Source: Deroplatys truncata (taxonomy: Eukaryota; Arthropoda; Insecta; Mantodea; Mantidae). From it: 64,000 bases of DNA. Under the pieces are notes generated by a model. It was not told the DNA's origin, ran no database searches, and was given only the letters and a program-made list of their open reading frames with translations. Numbering within the stretch: the first letter of the stretch is position 1; every line of letters starts with the position of its first letter. The translations under genes and the position numbers were made by a program. The stretch spans positions 675,179,618-675,243,617 of the forward strand of contig CM060990.1 in NCBI GenBank assembly GCA_030765065.1, written 5' to 3'. Positions 1 to 11,843 of this stretch are shown here, one piece after another.

Positions 1-529
1 TATGGGGGTATTCAGGTGCACCTTCCTCTAAACCTATACCTATACTTATTTTTAGTAAACTAATAATACTTGCAATTACTTGACAATTTCCACCTAAATT
101 TGCTTCTTACTCTGAAAACATCTACCCCAAAATGTTTATATTATGAACGCAAAATTTATGCTAAATTTTACAAAATTATATGTTTTAATAAATTATGATT
201 ATAAATGTGTGGAATAATTTTAACTGCAATAAGAAGCTCTTAGACTGAAAAGTGACCAATCACATTTTTCATCCATGTATCTTAATGGGTTGCAGAGGAA
301 AGTGCACCTAAAGTATGAAAAATACAATTTACGGTAATCTGCAATTAGAGATTAATGTGGACATAACAGCAGTGACTCGCCATATTTAAATGTCCAGTTT
401 AAAGCCCCTAATGAATAGAAAACCCCAACATGACATATTTTGAAAACTGAGAGTTTCTAGTTTTTTAAGCATAAAACAAATATCGATTTTTGACCCAAAC
501 TGCTACCCAGTATCATTAGTAGATTTATG
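1..529. other. AT-rich sequence, no gene seen
   Basis: There is no recognisable coding or RNA feature. Homology to the neighbouring tandem array starts only near 530, so this is the left flank of the array. Short open frames are AT-driven. Confidence 0.6.
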
Positions 530-1789
530 TGTTGCCTTAAAGGTTTATAAACAAGTCAACTTATTTTGCATTTAATGAAAGGAGGATTAAACTTCAGTTA
601 CGGCGACAAACCTGTTTGGCTCTGATGGGTAGAATCAGATGACTCTGATAGCCCTATCGAGTATAGCTGTTCTAATTCCTTCTCTCCATTGCCTTTAGGT
701 TTTTCCCTCCTCCTTCTGTCCCTGGATTATAATACAAAGAGTTTTTGCCACCTTTCCTCTTCCATAATAAATATTAGGAGAACATATTTAATTGGATACA
801 TAAAATAGGTGAAGTAAGTCTTTGGACATAATTTTTAAATGAATATTTTAAGATTGTAATCCTAAATTGAAATTCGAATTGAGGCTTTTTAGAGATTATT
901 TCATTTCAGAACTTCTCCTTTACAACATTCAACACACCATTAAAATAAATTTAATGAGGGAGTCAGAAAGCGCGTATAGTATTTGTCTTTCATGTGAGGT
1001 TTCCAAATTAGCTGTTTTACAAAGAAACAAGCAAATTCTTTACAATATTGCAAAGCCAAAACGTTCCTATAGTTGTGTACCACAGCAATTTTATCTGAAT
1101 GCAAGCCTTAGAGTAAAAACAAATTACACTAAATTAGGAAACAAGAGATCAGTGAAAAACTTTTAGGAAATAGAAGTTTATGAATCTATTATTTGAACAA
1201 AGAAAATAGCGATGGAATTGCATGGTTATGAATGTCGGCGTAAAGGTTAATAGGTAAACATTGGAGTGTTGTAAGATGATTGTACATTTTATAGATGAAA
1301 TAATGCATAGAGTATACAACACCTAAATGTGAAGAAAATGAGATTTGGAGAAAAGAAGACTAAAGTCTCAAATTGCTCATAATGAACTTTTATATATTCC
1401 ATTTCCTTGTTACTACAAATTACTTAAATGGAGATGGTATAAAAGCGTAACAAAAGAAAGAAAATTGGAGTTTCTCAAGTGCATTTTTTTGCAATTTTTT
1501 GGTTAATAGTGCGTTCGCTTTGTTTTTGTTCAACAAAATCTCTAATTTAATGTCCCAATATTGTCTCCATTATGTCCCAATTTAAAAAAGAATTATCTAT
1601 TTGTACTGTAGTTTCGTGAACAAAGGGATAACGCAAATCAGTAAATAAATAATTGTGTGTAGTGGATTAATAGCGGCTCAAACTAGGGCACCTACTGTTA
1701 GGCGATAATCCGCCTGATTGCTTTAGATACCTTGAAATTGAGATCAACTAAGCCGCTTCTAAACCAAATTTATACCTACTATATATTTA

Positions 1790-2384
1790 GGAGGTAGAGT
1801 ATTCCATTTCGTCCAAAAATTCTAAACTGATATTTTACCGTAAATGATTTATGAGGCACTCTGAATAAAAAAAAAAAATATAAAAAGTTTCCTGTGCGTG
1901 TTTGTGTGTAAACGATATCTCGCACAGTTACCGAACTGGGTATTGAAGCCCAGTATCTTCCAAAGGTGTGACACGAAGACTTTCAAGAACACTCTCCACC
2001 CCAAACTACCCTTTACATGGAAGATTTATCGAAATACTTTATTTTATCGAGAACTGCTTTATCGATTTTTACAAACATATCATAATTACTTTTATTTACC
2101 TACATAACAAATAAAATGTATGTACATCTTGAATTTTCGGGCAATGGCCTTAGAACTCTTCCTCATACGGAAGGAGGTTTTTGTAATTGTGTATAAATTA
2201 TAAACGTTAGGATATAGATAAACACTTACTGTACAAAAAATTGTGGATCACCTTAAAACACACAATTTATTTGAAATAAACTTTTCGTGTATCAGAAGTT
2301 TCCGGTTATCCGTTATTATTGGTTTGAAGCTTTCAACACTTCTCTTTTTTAAAGTGCTCTCGCTGTTGACTTGTTTCTCGCAAT
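1790..2384 (+). repeat. Repeat A copy (unit 1), cut by a fold-back element
   Basis: Repeat A is an uncharacterised dispersed repeat of about 0.7-1.1 kb with copies throughout the window. Marker strings are gtattccatttcgtcca, a GT-rich tract, aacgatatct or cgaaaa, cttccaaagatgtgacac and aactaccctttacatgga. Here it runs from the paired-tract start to the string cttgtttctcgcaatg, where the fold-back element follows at once. The remaining 3' part of repeat A, present in the copies at 6715 and 18026, is missing. No coding capacity is visible, so a non-autonomous element is likely. Confidence 0.7.
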
Positions 2385-2998
2385 GCCATTTATGTTGAGA
2401 CTGTATTGTAGAAAGAAATGTCTTTAATAAAAGTTGCTTGATATTATGGGGGAAAGTAAATGCCATTAGTCGTGTTTTATTTGCAGAACATTGTGGTCAT
2501 TTTAGGGTAAATTTAATTTTTTTAAATGGGAATCTACATTTTGTATGTTGTTTTCTCATTAGAAAATGGTTTATAAAAACTGTTTATTTTGTGATGAGAA
2601 TTAAGTAAACAAAATAAAAAATGTTGGTTCCCAATTTCGAAACGGAACTTGACCTTCAAATGAGCATCCATGGATGGTTCAACCATTCATTGTGCTCTTC
2701 GTACACATTCAACCAGAATTTTCGTTTATTTTTACGTTGGTGTAAGATAAACTGCAAAGTGCTTTGTACAAATGTTGTTTAGGTTTTTATTAGGAGTGAG
2801 AAAACAACATAAAAGAAGTTTGGTTCCCGTTCAAAAAAATTAAATTTACCCTAAAATGACCCAAGACAACGTCATCCAAATAAAACACGACTGACATTTA
2901 CTTTCCCCCATAATATCAAGCAACTTTCATCATAGGTGTTTGTTTCTACAACGCTTAGATTTGGAGATATTGTATAGTCTCAGCTGCAATGGTCAACC
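2385..2998. mobile_element. Fold-back (long inverted repeat) element in unit 1
   Basis: The left arm (about 2390-2530, with tattatgggggaaagtaaat and then agggtaaatttaatttttt) is the reverse complement of the right arm (about 2830-2998, aaaattaaatttaccct, then catttactttcccccata). Roughly 300 bp of loop lies between. The outer ends carry gttgagactgtattgtag and the reverse of gttttgg-type ends, as in the compact copy at 26744. There is no transposase, so this is a MITE or fold-back element. Confidence 0.8.
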
Positions 2999-4764
2999 TT
3001 TTATCATAAAATTCGTAGCTCTAATCACGTTATTGCGTTAAATGCTAAGATTGTTCTTTGTGTTTGTGCTTCTGTCACTTTCTCTCTTCCTCTCCCCCTC
3101 TCTTAATTTCTAGACCCAACTCCGCCTTCCCTACCCTCCCTCTCTCTCTCTTCCCATTGCCTTCGAAGAGTTTTTTCTTTCTCTCTGGGCAAGTTACACG
3201 TCATGAGAACCGGTAAAAAAAGCGCTTTTTTTCCTACTACGGTTATGACAAAATCTTCATCAAATTACTTTATTTCTCTCGGTATCGTTTCGTTAACAAA
3301 AATCTCTAAACTGGGTACATTTATAATCTATTTGCACATTAATAATGCTTCATATTTAAATGCCCTTGGGCGTTATTTAAATTGTTATTGTACTGGTAAG
3401 TTGATGGCAACATTTGTTGCCTTAAAGTTTTATAAACAAGTCAACTTATTTTGTGTTTAATGAAAGGATTAAACTTCAGTTACTACGACAAACTTTTTTG
3501 GCTCAGATGGGTAGAATCAGACGACTCTAATAGCCCTATCGAGCATAGCTGTTCTAATTCCTTCTCTCCATTGCGTTGCAGGTCTTGCCCTCCTCCTTCT
3601 GTCCCCTGGATTATAATACAAAGATTTTTTGCCACCTTTCCTCTTCCACAATTAATATTAGGAGAACAAATTTAATTAGATATATAAAAACTATGAATTA
3701 AGCCTTTGGACGAAATTTTTAAATGAATACTTTAAGTTTGAAATTCAAATTGCAGCTTTTGAGAAATTAGTTCATTTCAGAAATTTCCCTTTACAACATT
3801 CAAAACACCATTAAAATGAATTTAAAGAGGGAGTCAGAAAACGTGTTTAGTATTTGTCTTTTGAGTAAGGTTTCCAAATTAGCTGTTTTACAAACAAACA
3901 AGCAAATTCTTTACAATATTGCAAAGCTAATACGTTCCTATAGTTGTGTACCATAGCAATTTTTTCTGAATGGAAGACTTAGAGTAACAAAAATTTACAC
4001 TAAATTAGGAAACAAGAGTTCAGTAAAAACATTTAGGAAATAGAAATTAATGAGTCTATGATGTGAACAAAGAAAATAGCGATTTAATTGCATTGGTATG
4101 ATTGTCGCTGTAAAGGTTAATAGGTAAACATTGGAGTGTTGTAAGATGAATGTACATTGTATAGATGAAATAATACATAGAGCATACAGCACCTAAATGT
4201 TAAGAAATTGAGATTTGGGGAAAAGAAGATTTAAATCACAAATGGCTCACAGTAAACTTTAATATATTCTATTTCCTTGTTACTTCAAATTACTATCACA
4301 CATTCATCTAAATGGAGGTGGAATAAAAGCGTAACAAAAGAAAGAACATTGGGGTTTCTCAAGCGCTGTAACATTTGTTGTCTGTATGGTAGTCGGTGCA
4401 ACTTCCTGGTGCGTTTTCTACGCAATCATGTGTTGGAGTGATCACATGCAACTCCTTTCTTCATTGATTACATTTTGCTTTTTTTGCGTTGATAGTAACG
4501 TTTTCTTTGTTTTTGTTCAACGAAATCTCTAATTTATTAACACTCCATATTGTCCCAATATAAAAAAAGCATTATCTATTTGTACTGTAGCTTCGTGAAC
4601 AAAGGGATAATGTAAATCAGTAAACAAATAATTGTGTGTAGTGGATTAATAGCGACTCAAACTAGGGCACCTACTCTTAGGCGATAATCCACGTGATTGC
4701 TCTAGACATCTTGAAATTTTGTCAACTAATACGCTTCTAAACAAATTTATGCTATATATCTAGG

Positions 4765-5299
4765 AGGTAGAGAAGGTATTCCATTTCGTGCAAAAATTCT
4801 AAACCGGTATTTCACATTAAATGCATTTTTGGATCACCCTGAATAAAAAAAATTATAAAAAGTTTCCTGTGCGTGTTTGTGTGTAAACGATATCTCGCAG
4901 TTACCGAACTGGGCATTGAAGCCCAAGACCTTCCAAAGGTGTGACACAAAGACTTCCAAGAACATTCTACGCCAAAAACTATACTTTACATGGAAAATTT
5001 ATTGAAATGTTTTTTTCTCAAAAACTGCCTTACTGATTTTTATAAAAGTATTATAATTTTTTGTGTTTACCTATATGACAAATAAAATGTATGTACATCT
5101 TGAATTTTCTGGCAATGGCCTTTGAAGTCTGCCTCATACGGAAGGAGGATTTTGTAAGTGTGTATAAATTATAAACGTTAGGATACAGACAAACACTTAC
5201 TATAAAAAAACATGTGATTCTCCTTAAAACACACAATTTATTTCCAAAAACTTTTTTGTGGCATCAGCGGTTTCCGGTTATCCGTTATTATTGCCACTT
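4765..5299 (+). repeat. Repeat A copy (unit 2)
   Basis: It has the same marker order as the copy at 1790: gtattccatttcgtgca, a GT-rich tract, accttccaaaggtgtgac, then ttctggcaatggcc. It is also cut at its 3' end by the fold-back element. Confidence 0.7.
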
Positions 5300-5872
5300 A
5301 ACTTGAGACCTTATTGTAGAAAGAAATATCTTTTATAAAAGTTGCTTATATTATGGGGGAAAGTAAATGCCATTTGCCGTGTTTTATTTGTAGGACATTT
5401 TGGTCATTTTAGGGTAAATTTAATTTTTTTAAGTGGAACCTACATTTTGTATGTTGTTTTCTCATTAGAAAATGTTGTATAAAAACTGTTTATTTTGTGA
5501 TTAGAAATAAGTAAACAAAATAAACATGTTGGTTTCCAATTACGAAACATAACTGGACCATCAAATGAGCATCCATGGATGATCCAACCATTCATTGTGC
5601 TCTCCGTACACAGCCATTCAGAATGTTCGTTGTTATTTACGTTGCTGTAAGATCAACTGCAAGGTGCTTTATATAAATGTTTATATAAAAGTTTGGTTCC
5701 CGTTCAAAAAAATTAAATTTACCCTGAAAGACCCAACAAAACGTTGTCCAAATAAAACACGACTAATGACATTTACTTTCCCCCATAATATCAAGAAACT
5801 TTTATCAAAGGCATTTCGTTCTACAACGCGTAGTTTTGGAGATATTGTACAGTCTCAGCTGAAATGGTCCAC
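5300..5872. mobile_element. Fold-back element in unit 2
   Basis: The inverted arms at about 5300-5432 and 5708-5872 contain the string tattatgggggaaagtaaat and its complement. The loop matches the loop of the unit 1 copy. It was therefore present before the tandem duplication. Confidence 0.8.
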
Positions 5873-6297
5873 CTTTTATCATAAAATTCGTAGCTCTAAT
5901 CACGTTATTGCGTTAAATGCGAAGATTGTTTTTTGTGTTTGTGCTTCTGTCACTTTCTCTCTTCCTCTTCCTCTCTATTTCTACACCCAACTCCGCCTTT
6001 CGCTATCTCTCTCTCTCTCTCTATCTCTCTCTTTCCATTGCCCTCAACACGTTTTTTATTTCTCTCTGGGCAAGTTACAGGTCATGAAAACCGGTAAAAA
6101 GCTGCGTTTCTGCTACCACGGTTATGACAAAATGTTCAACTAATTACCAAATTACTTTTTCTCTCTCTCTCTCTGTTTCTTTCGTTAACAAAAATTTCTA
6201 AACTGGGTACATTCATAATCTATTTGTACATTAATAATGCTTCATAATAAAATGTCCTTGGGCGTTATTTAAATTGTCATTGTACTGGTTAGCTGAT

Positions 6298-6504
6298 AGG
6301 GAATTTCCAGGTTACCAAAGGTTGTAGTTTTCTACCAATTATGACGGTAGAGGGAGAGAAGAAGGTCATTATTCAGATGGCAGGGCAGCGTTAACATCTT
6401 GAAGTAGGAAGTCAGATGGCCTAATCGTTGCGTAAATGTTTTTGTAGTTAGTAGTAGTATTATTATTGCTTGTGCTGTGTCCAAATCTCTTTTCCCAGTA
6501 GGCA
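6298..6504. other. Junction sequence between units 2 and 3
   Basis: About 200 bp, with a gta/tat-rich patch, is not found in units 1 or 2. It replaces about 1 kb of the unit between the positions equivalent to 3400 and 4560. It marks the deletion or insertion breakpoint that shortened unit 3. Confidence 0.6.
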
Positions 6505-7560
6505 AAAGAATTACCTATTTGTACTGTAGATTCGTGAAAAAGGGATAATGTAAATCAGTAAATAAATAAATAAATAAATAATTGTGTGTAATGGATTAAT
6601 AGCGGCTCAAACTAGAGCACCTACCGTTAGATGACAATTCGCCCAAATGCCTTAGATATTGTGAAATTGGGTCAACTAAACCGCTCTTAATCCAAATGTT
6701 TTCTTTCTCTACTACACATCTAGGAGATAGAGAAGATATTCCATTCCATCCAAAAATTCCAAATCGATATTTTGCCATAAATGCATTTTTTGAGGCTCCC
6801 TGAATAAAGAAAATAGAAAAAGGCCCCTGTGCGGTTTTGAATGTAAACGATATCTTGCACAGTTAGCAAACTGGGTATTGAAGCCCAGCATCTTCCAAAG
6901 ATGTGACACGAAGACTTTCAAGAAAATTCTCCACTCCAAACTACCCTTTACATGGAAAATTTATCGAAATGCTTTATTTTATCAAGAACTGTTTTATCGA
7001 TTTTTACAAAAATGTCATAATTTCTTATATATACCTACGTGACAAATAAAATGTATGTACATCTTGAATTTTCTGGCAATGTCCTGTGAAGTCTTCTTCA
7101 TACGGAAGGAAGTTTTTGTAATTATGTATAAATTATAAACGTTAGGATATGGACAAAAACTTACTATACAAAAAAATGTGGATCCTCTTAAAACACACAA
7201 TTTATTTCAAATAACCTTTTTAGGCATCAGCAGTTTCCGTTATATATGCTATTATTGATTTGAAGTTTTCGACACTTCTCGTTTTTTAAAGTGCTATCGC
7301 TGTTCACTTGTTTCTCGCAATGTCACGAAAAGAGTGTGGAATTTATAGTCAGCATAAGCTAGCAGCTTTTAAACATCTGACTATCAATCCAGTTTCCTCT
7401 ATCCCCTTGTACCTAAACTAAATGTGTACTGAAACTATTTATGCAAAGATTTACCTGGATTAACATGAATAAACAGAAAAAAAGCTTTCGTAGGAATAGT
7501 TTGTAGAAGCTATATGCAAATAAACGACAGTGTACAGAGAAAGTCATGTGAATGTAACGC
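6505..7560 (+). repeat. Tandem unit 3 (truncated), with repeat A lacking the fold-back element
   Basis: Homology to units 1 and 2 resumes at about 6510 (ggataatgtaaatcagtaaa, with an expanded aaat run). Repeat A spans about 6715-7560. Here, after cttgtttctcgcaatg, the sequence continues into tcacgaaaagagtgtgga and onward to gtgaatgtaac, as it does in the copies at 12483 and 18026. This empty site defines the fold-back insertion point in units 1 and 2. Confidence 0.8.
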
Positions 7561-8308
7561 AACATATAGGGTAAGTCCGGCGGTAGTTTTTAAAATGTTG
7601 TATTATACGAAGTATTTGACGGGAAAGTGTGCTTAAATGGCTAAATGGGTTCTTTGAACATCAATCTTTGTAATAGTAAAAGCTCGTGACCACAGATATT
7701 TATTTTGGATGAAAAAGTGCCGAATTTTAAAACCCTACTCATTGGCCACCTCTCCCTATGAGTGTGTTGGAGATGGCCATGTTATACAGGAGTAGATGGC
7801 CAGACATTTTTGTACTCAAAGAGCATGTTTACTGATCGAATAAAGTAACAATGATTATGCAATACATGTTTTACACTTTTGTTTACCAGTTAGTAGTCAA
7901 GCGCTTGTTACTAATGGTCCCAGCAGAAAAAGGTTTTGGGAAAACTATAAAATAAATATAATTCTATTTGCTCTTTGTTATAGTATTTCAGTCGAGTTCT
8001 TCAGTGAAATTGTATGCTAGAGTGCGATATACCGCGAACAACACCTGGATTTTTTTTGTATTTTGTCAACATCTGAAAAACATAAGAATGACGGGCTAAT
8101 ATAAAAAGTATTTAAATTACGTAATTCACTACAACCTGGTTATACACATAGTGATAAACATTAGTAATAATGAGGAAGCGGTGTATCAGAATAAAACAAC
8201 AACAAAATTGAGAATATTCCTTAAAAATACAAAATACAATGAAAATATGTCTCCGGAAAGTCTGGCCAACTCTCCAGGAAAATTGTGAGTCATCTCTCTC
8301 ATTTGCAA
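7561..8308. other. No gene seen
   Basis: AT-rich sequence. The short open frame at 8112-8333 on the minus strand matches no family I know. Confidence 0.6.
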
Positions 8309-9185
8309 TAATTCCCCTTGTTAAATTAACCATTCAAGCTTTATCTCTCTCGCATATTGTTAATGCCTAACGTACAAAACTTCCTTATATGAGGTGCTGA
8401 AAATGGTGTCCTCCCGTGGCTAAACAGGCATCGTAACGAGAAAAAACATTTCGATTCCCACTGTTCAGTTGGGCCACTGAAATGTTTGAAAACATAACAC
8501 ACAAAACCAGTTCTTCCACAGTGTGATTACCATGCTAGCCTCTAGTCCCAAGGAGCGGGTTCAAATCCGACTGAACGCAATGGATTTTTGGGCGTAAAAA
8601 TCCTTAGCATGGCTTCTTTCGGAAGGGAAGTAAGGCCGGTGATCCCGTGTCGTAGATTTATGTCACGTAAAAGAACCTCAAGCCCGATAAAGAGGCCTAT
8701 GAACAAAGTTTCTGGTCTTTCACTCCCAATATAGAGGACGCTAAGGACCATAGTAGTTCAAGAGCGTCCATAAATAAAAATTAATTAATTAATTCCACTG
8801 TGTGAGGATATGTTTTTCTCCTTCAGGTTACCCTAGAAGTAAAAATCGCATACTGTTAAGTCTGGAGAACGAGAAGGCCATACACCAGCACTAATTACTC
8901 TATATTCAAACACTCCACTAATTTTATTCATGGAGATCGCTGCTGTATGAGCGGCTGGCGCATCTTGTTGAAACCATCCATATATTTTCTCTTCTTCTGT
9001 CAACTGGCATGGTAACGGAGTAAAACTGTTATATCGGTACCTCTCATCATTGACTGCTTGCTCGAAGAAGATCGGACCGATTCGCAGGCCTGAGAATTTA
9101 TTTTTTTTTCTGCTGCACGGGATTAAACAGGTCTCTAAACCTAGGTTTTGTATGCTGAATTCAAATCTGTTTTCCATTTTTTCGT
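8309..9185 (-). pseudogene. Mariner-family transposase C-terminal remnant, split by a SINE
   Basis: The minus-strand translation at 9177-8833 shows the C-terminal half of a mariner-type transposase. IGPIFFEQAVNDERY is followed by LTEEEKIYGWFQQDAPAAHT (second catalytic Asp in QQD) and SRSPDLTVCDFYF (third Asp). The final part, to about 8309, lies beyond a SINE inserted at 8526-8792 and ends with a match to a C-terminal RYDACL-like segment. The N-terminal half is missing and several frame breaks are present. The same family recurs at 39798-40630, and probably at 33411-33790 (N-terminal part). Confidence 0.85.
8526..8792 (+). repeat. tRNA-derived SINE (family 1), 5'-truncated, nested in mariner
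   Basis: This is a SINE-1 copy starting inside the tRNA-like head (attaccatgctagcctctag) and ending in ccataaataaaaattaatta. It is flanked by 12-bp near-identical target duplications, ttccacagtgtg (8514-8525) and ttccactgtgtg (8793-8804). The about 20 bp of the head with the A-box half is missing, which points to 5' truncation on insertion. Confidence 0.9.
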
Positions 9186-9333
9186 TTCACATACCGTTTT
9201 TTATGGCATGCAGAAAGAAAATATGTAATATTTGTGTTTATTTCTAATTTTATAAGTACAATTTAAAATGCCGTGTATCTACATATTCTACAGATGCAAC
9301 AGTTAACATTGAACTAGGAAATTTCAAACATAC

Positions 9334-9590
9334 CTTGTGATTTTATTTTCTCCTCCGCTTTGTTGAAAACGAACGCTGATTGACTTGCGTTTGTGGTCCT
9401 GACGAGGGCTGTCTCTAATTAAACACCAATAGTCAGCCATCAGGGAGACTTCCCATCGATCCTGGTACCTTGTTTCCATCTCCTTTATGTCCTGGTGGAA
9501 TCTCTCTCCCTGTTCTTCACTTAGTGGAATAAACTGGGAATAAACTCCATATTTCCTGAGAAGATGCCAGAAATGTGTGGATAGAGAAGG
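9334..9590 (-). CDS. Exon-like fragment of an unclassified repetitive arthropod protein
   Basis: On the minus strand, about 80 codons are open. They read THFWHLLRKYGVYSQF, IPLSEEQGERFHQDIKEMET and RYQDRWEVSLMADYWCLIRD, then a basic tail. I recognise the pattern SEEQGERFHQDI..ME.RYQ.RW..(M/L)ADY as one recurring in many uncharacterised arthropod (repetitive) proteins. Its function is unknown to me. The coding stretch ends at acaag followed by gtatgt, a strong 5' splice-site match, at 9334/9333. It could be the terminal part of a multi-copy gene, a transposon-borne exon or a pseudogene; no upstream exon was found. Confidence 0.5.
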
Positions 9591-10107
9591 ACATTTTCAA
9601 CATCTGCTATGATAAGGCATGTGCTTATTATCATTGGAATTAACTATGAGAACGTGAGGCGGTTGCGGGGATATTATAACTGTTTCGGTGGGAGACCGAG
9701 CTGTGGCGGCTGGCGCTCTAGCAGCCGTGTGGTGGCTGCAGTGTGAAGGAAAAGTGCTGTATATCACCACATCTTGTGGCTGTGTTCATAAGTCTGTCTC
9801 CTGATAAAGACTGGACAATCCATATGTTGGTGCCAACACTATACCGAGTACAGCTGACATGCTTTGAGACAGGGAATGTAGAAACTCCTGTGAAGACTGA
9901 CCTTCCAAATGTATACAGAAGTTGATGGAAGTCAGTCTTTTCACACAACTAAGTGGAGAATATATTAACTTATATCTGAGTCGAAACCAGATGGGCTGTG
10001 TTACTGAACCCTGATATGGATAAAAACTATAACTTCTAAAGTAATTATGTTAGACTGATGAAACCAAATTTAAAAACATACATATTATAATTACTGTAAA
10101 GTAGTTC
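9591..10107. other. No gene seen
   Basis: Open frames of 60-76 codons on both strands at 9718-9948 overlap each other and match nothing recognisable. Confidence 0.5.
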
Positions 10108-10375
10108 GTCGTCCTCCGTGGTGTAGTGGATACCATGCTAGCCTCTAGTTCCCGAGGTGGTGCGTTCAAACCCGGCGGAAGGCGATGGATTTTTTCGGGG
10201 GACGTAAAACTCCTTAGCTTGGCTTCCTTCGGAACGGAAGTAAACCCGGTGGTCCCGTGTCGTAGATTTACGGCAGGTAAAATAACCTCAAGCCTGATAA
10301 AGAGGCCTCATTCACACCGAATATAGAATGGGACGCTAAGAACCACATCAGTTAAAGAGCGTCCATAAATAAAAT
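10108..10375 (+). repeat. tRNA-derived SINE, family 1
   Basis: The head gtcgtcctccgtggtgtagt has an A-box-like tggtgtagtgg. A B-box-like region in gcgttcaaacccggcgg follows, and the acceptor-like ends cctccg and cggagg can pair. The body has cttccttcggaacgg, cccgtgtcgtagattta and aacctcaagcctgataaag. The tail is gtccataaataaaa. The structure is a Pol III tRNA head with an unrelated body and no coding capacity. Confidence 0.9.
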
Positions 10376-11843
10376 TCGATTTGATTTAACATATTGCAAA
10401 ACAGTTCGTGATACACTATACGAGACCGAATTAAAATAATGAAACACAATTTAAAAATCAGTTCTCATTGTGTTAATCTAATTACCATATTCCAAGAGGC
10501 TATTGGCCTGTTGTGTTTGAGACATGATCGATATAATTTTTAAATGCTGAAATAACTGGGTATAATAATAGCGGTTCTTGTTAGATGATGGATTGGGTTC
10601 CTTATAATAAATGATGTTAAAGTACTTCTTATATTTAGTGTTAAAAGCAATAAATATGTCATTGCAGCCCAGATATCCAGTAATGTTTGTTGTGTTTAGA
10701 TAAGATTATAATTGTCGTGATAGAAAGTCTTCGAAACTCCTTCAAAACATTTTCCATGTAAAGGGTTGTTTGGGGTGGAAGATTCTCTTGAAAATCTTCG
10801 TGTCACAACCTGACAACGAATCCTGCCCCGCGATGGTCGCCAATTTTTGAAGCCCTATCCTTTGCTTCAATGTCTACTGTTGATTCTGCTGCCGGTCGCT
10901 ACAGTGGTTGGCTATGAGATCTTTCTCTCCGGGTAAGCGTGAGCGTATTTTGAACGGATAGTACCAGTTGAAATTGATTGAGAAATTTAATGTGATCTAC
11001 TACTTGAGCTATTGAAGCGAGTTGCCGAGCGTTCGAAGATAAAGAATGAAAATGATTATGAATCGTAGCACTTGAAGCTGTAACAATTGAATTATTATAC
11101 TTGCTAACTTGTGCAGTATCAAAGTTACGGTTTGGAATAGCCGTTTCCGATAAAAGAAACTAGAAACGTAGCTCGCCGTGAGTCGCTAAAGTGTTGCCGG
11201 CCAAACCCCTCGCGACTACCGCTAAGTAAATGATAACCCCCGCGGTCTTAGACACTACGAACTGCCGATCACCGTAAAAGACTGTAAGCTCCTAAGGCTC
11301 TACATGAAGAAAAGAACGGTAAACGCTAATTTTAGCAACACACGCTCTTTTATTACTTAAGCTTCACCTACCTTAGAACTATTCCACCAAAGTTCCCTCT
11401 CGCGCAAGGCCAATCTTAAACTCCTACGCATGTGTATCTGACATTGTTACTATGGGGTACCTCCCCGAATCTCAGAATTTCATTCCCTTTCTCTTTTACA
11501 GAATTTCTGTCTATGTGACTCTGCAAACGTACTGAACTTATAAACTTAACTGCATTCTGGGAATCTTTATATTAACGCGTTCGCTCCTCAGCTATTACTA
11601 ATGACTTTGCTCGCTAATCACCTTTTTCTCCGGGCAAATCCCTTCCACCCAAATTTATTACATTGTACATTGATTTAATGTACGGAATTATTTGCTGCAA
11701 TTACTTCTCTATCTTACTATTACTTTTTATTTAATTATTTATATGTTCCTGTCAATAATTACGGTATCAAACCTTGGAATATACTGGATCTAAATACCGA
11801 GTTTGATATTTGTGCGAGGTTTCGTTTTTACTTTCTCTGTCAC
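10376..11843. other. No gene seen; small repeat A fragment
   Basis: A minus-strand repeat A fragment lies at about 10733-10815 (ttccatgtaaagggttgttt, then aatcttcgtgtcacaa). The rest, including the GC-richer stretch near 11150-11330, shows no recognisable feature. Confidence 0.5.

Larger units (their letters stand above)
530..3415 (+). repeat. Tandem segmental duplication, unit 1 (about 2.89 kb)
   Basis: Sequence from about 530 (tgttgccttaaaggtttata) recurs at about 3416 and continues collinearly with moderate divergence. Anchors are 545 with 3425, 1620 with 4597, 1890 with 4870 and 2885 with 5757. The unit contains a stretch of dispersed repeat A (about 1790-2384), a fold-back element (2385-2998) and a pyrimidine-rich tract near 3070-3180. 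No protein-coding gene is recognised in it. Divergence by substitutions and indels shows that the duplication is not recent. Confidence 0.85.
3416..6297 (+). repeat. Tandem segmental duplication, unit 2
   Basis: This is the second full unit of the array, collinear with 530-3415. It differs by an insertion of about 100 bp near 4362-4470 that unit 1 lacks. It carries its own repeat A copy (4765-5299) and fold-back element (5300-5872). A CT-rich stretch at about 5950-6040 and another at 6155-6180 are expanded relative to unit 1. No gene is recognised. Confidence 0.85.
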
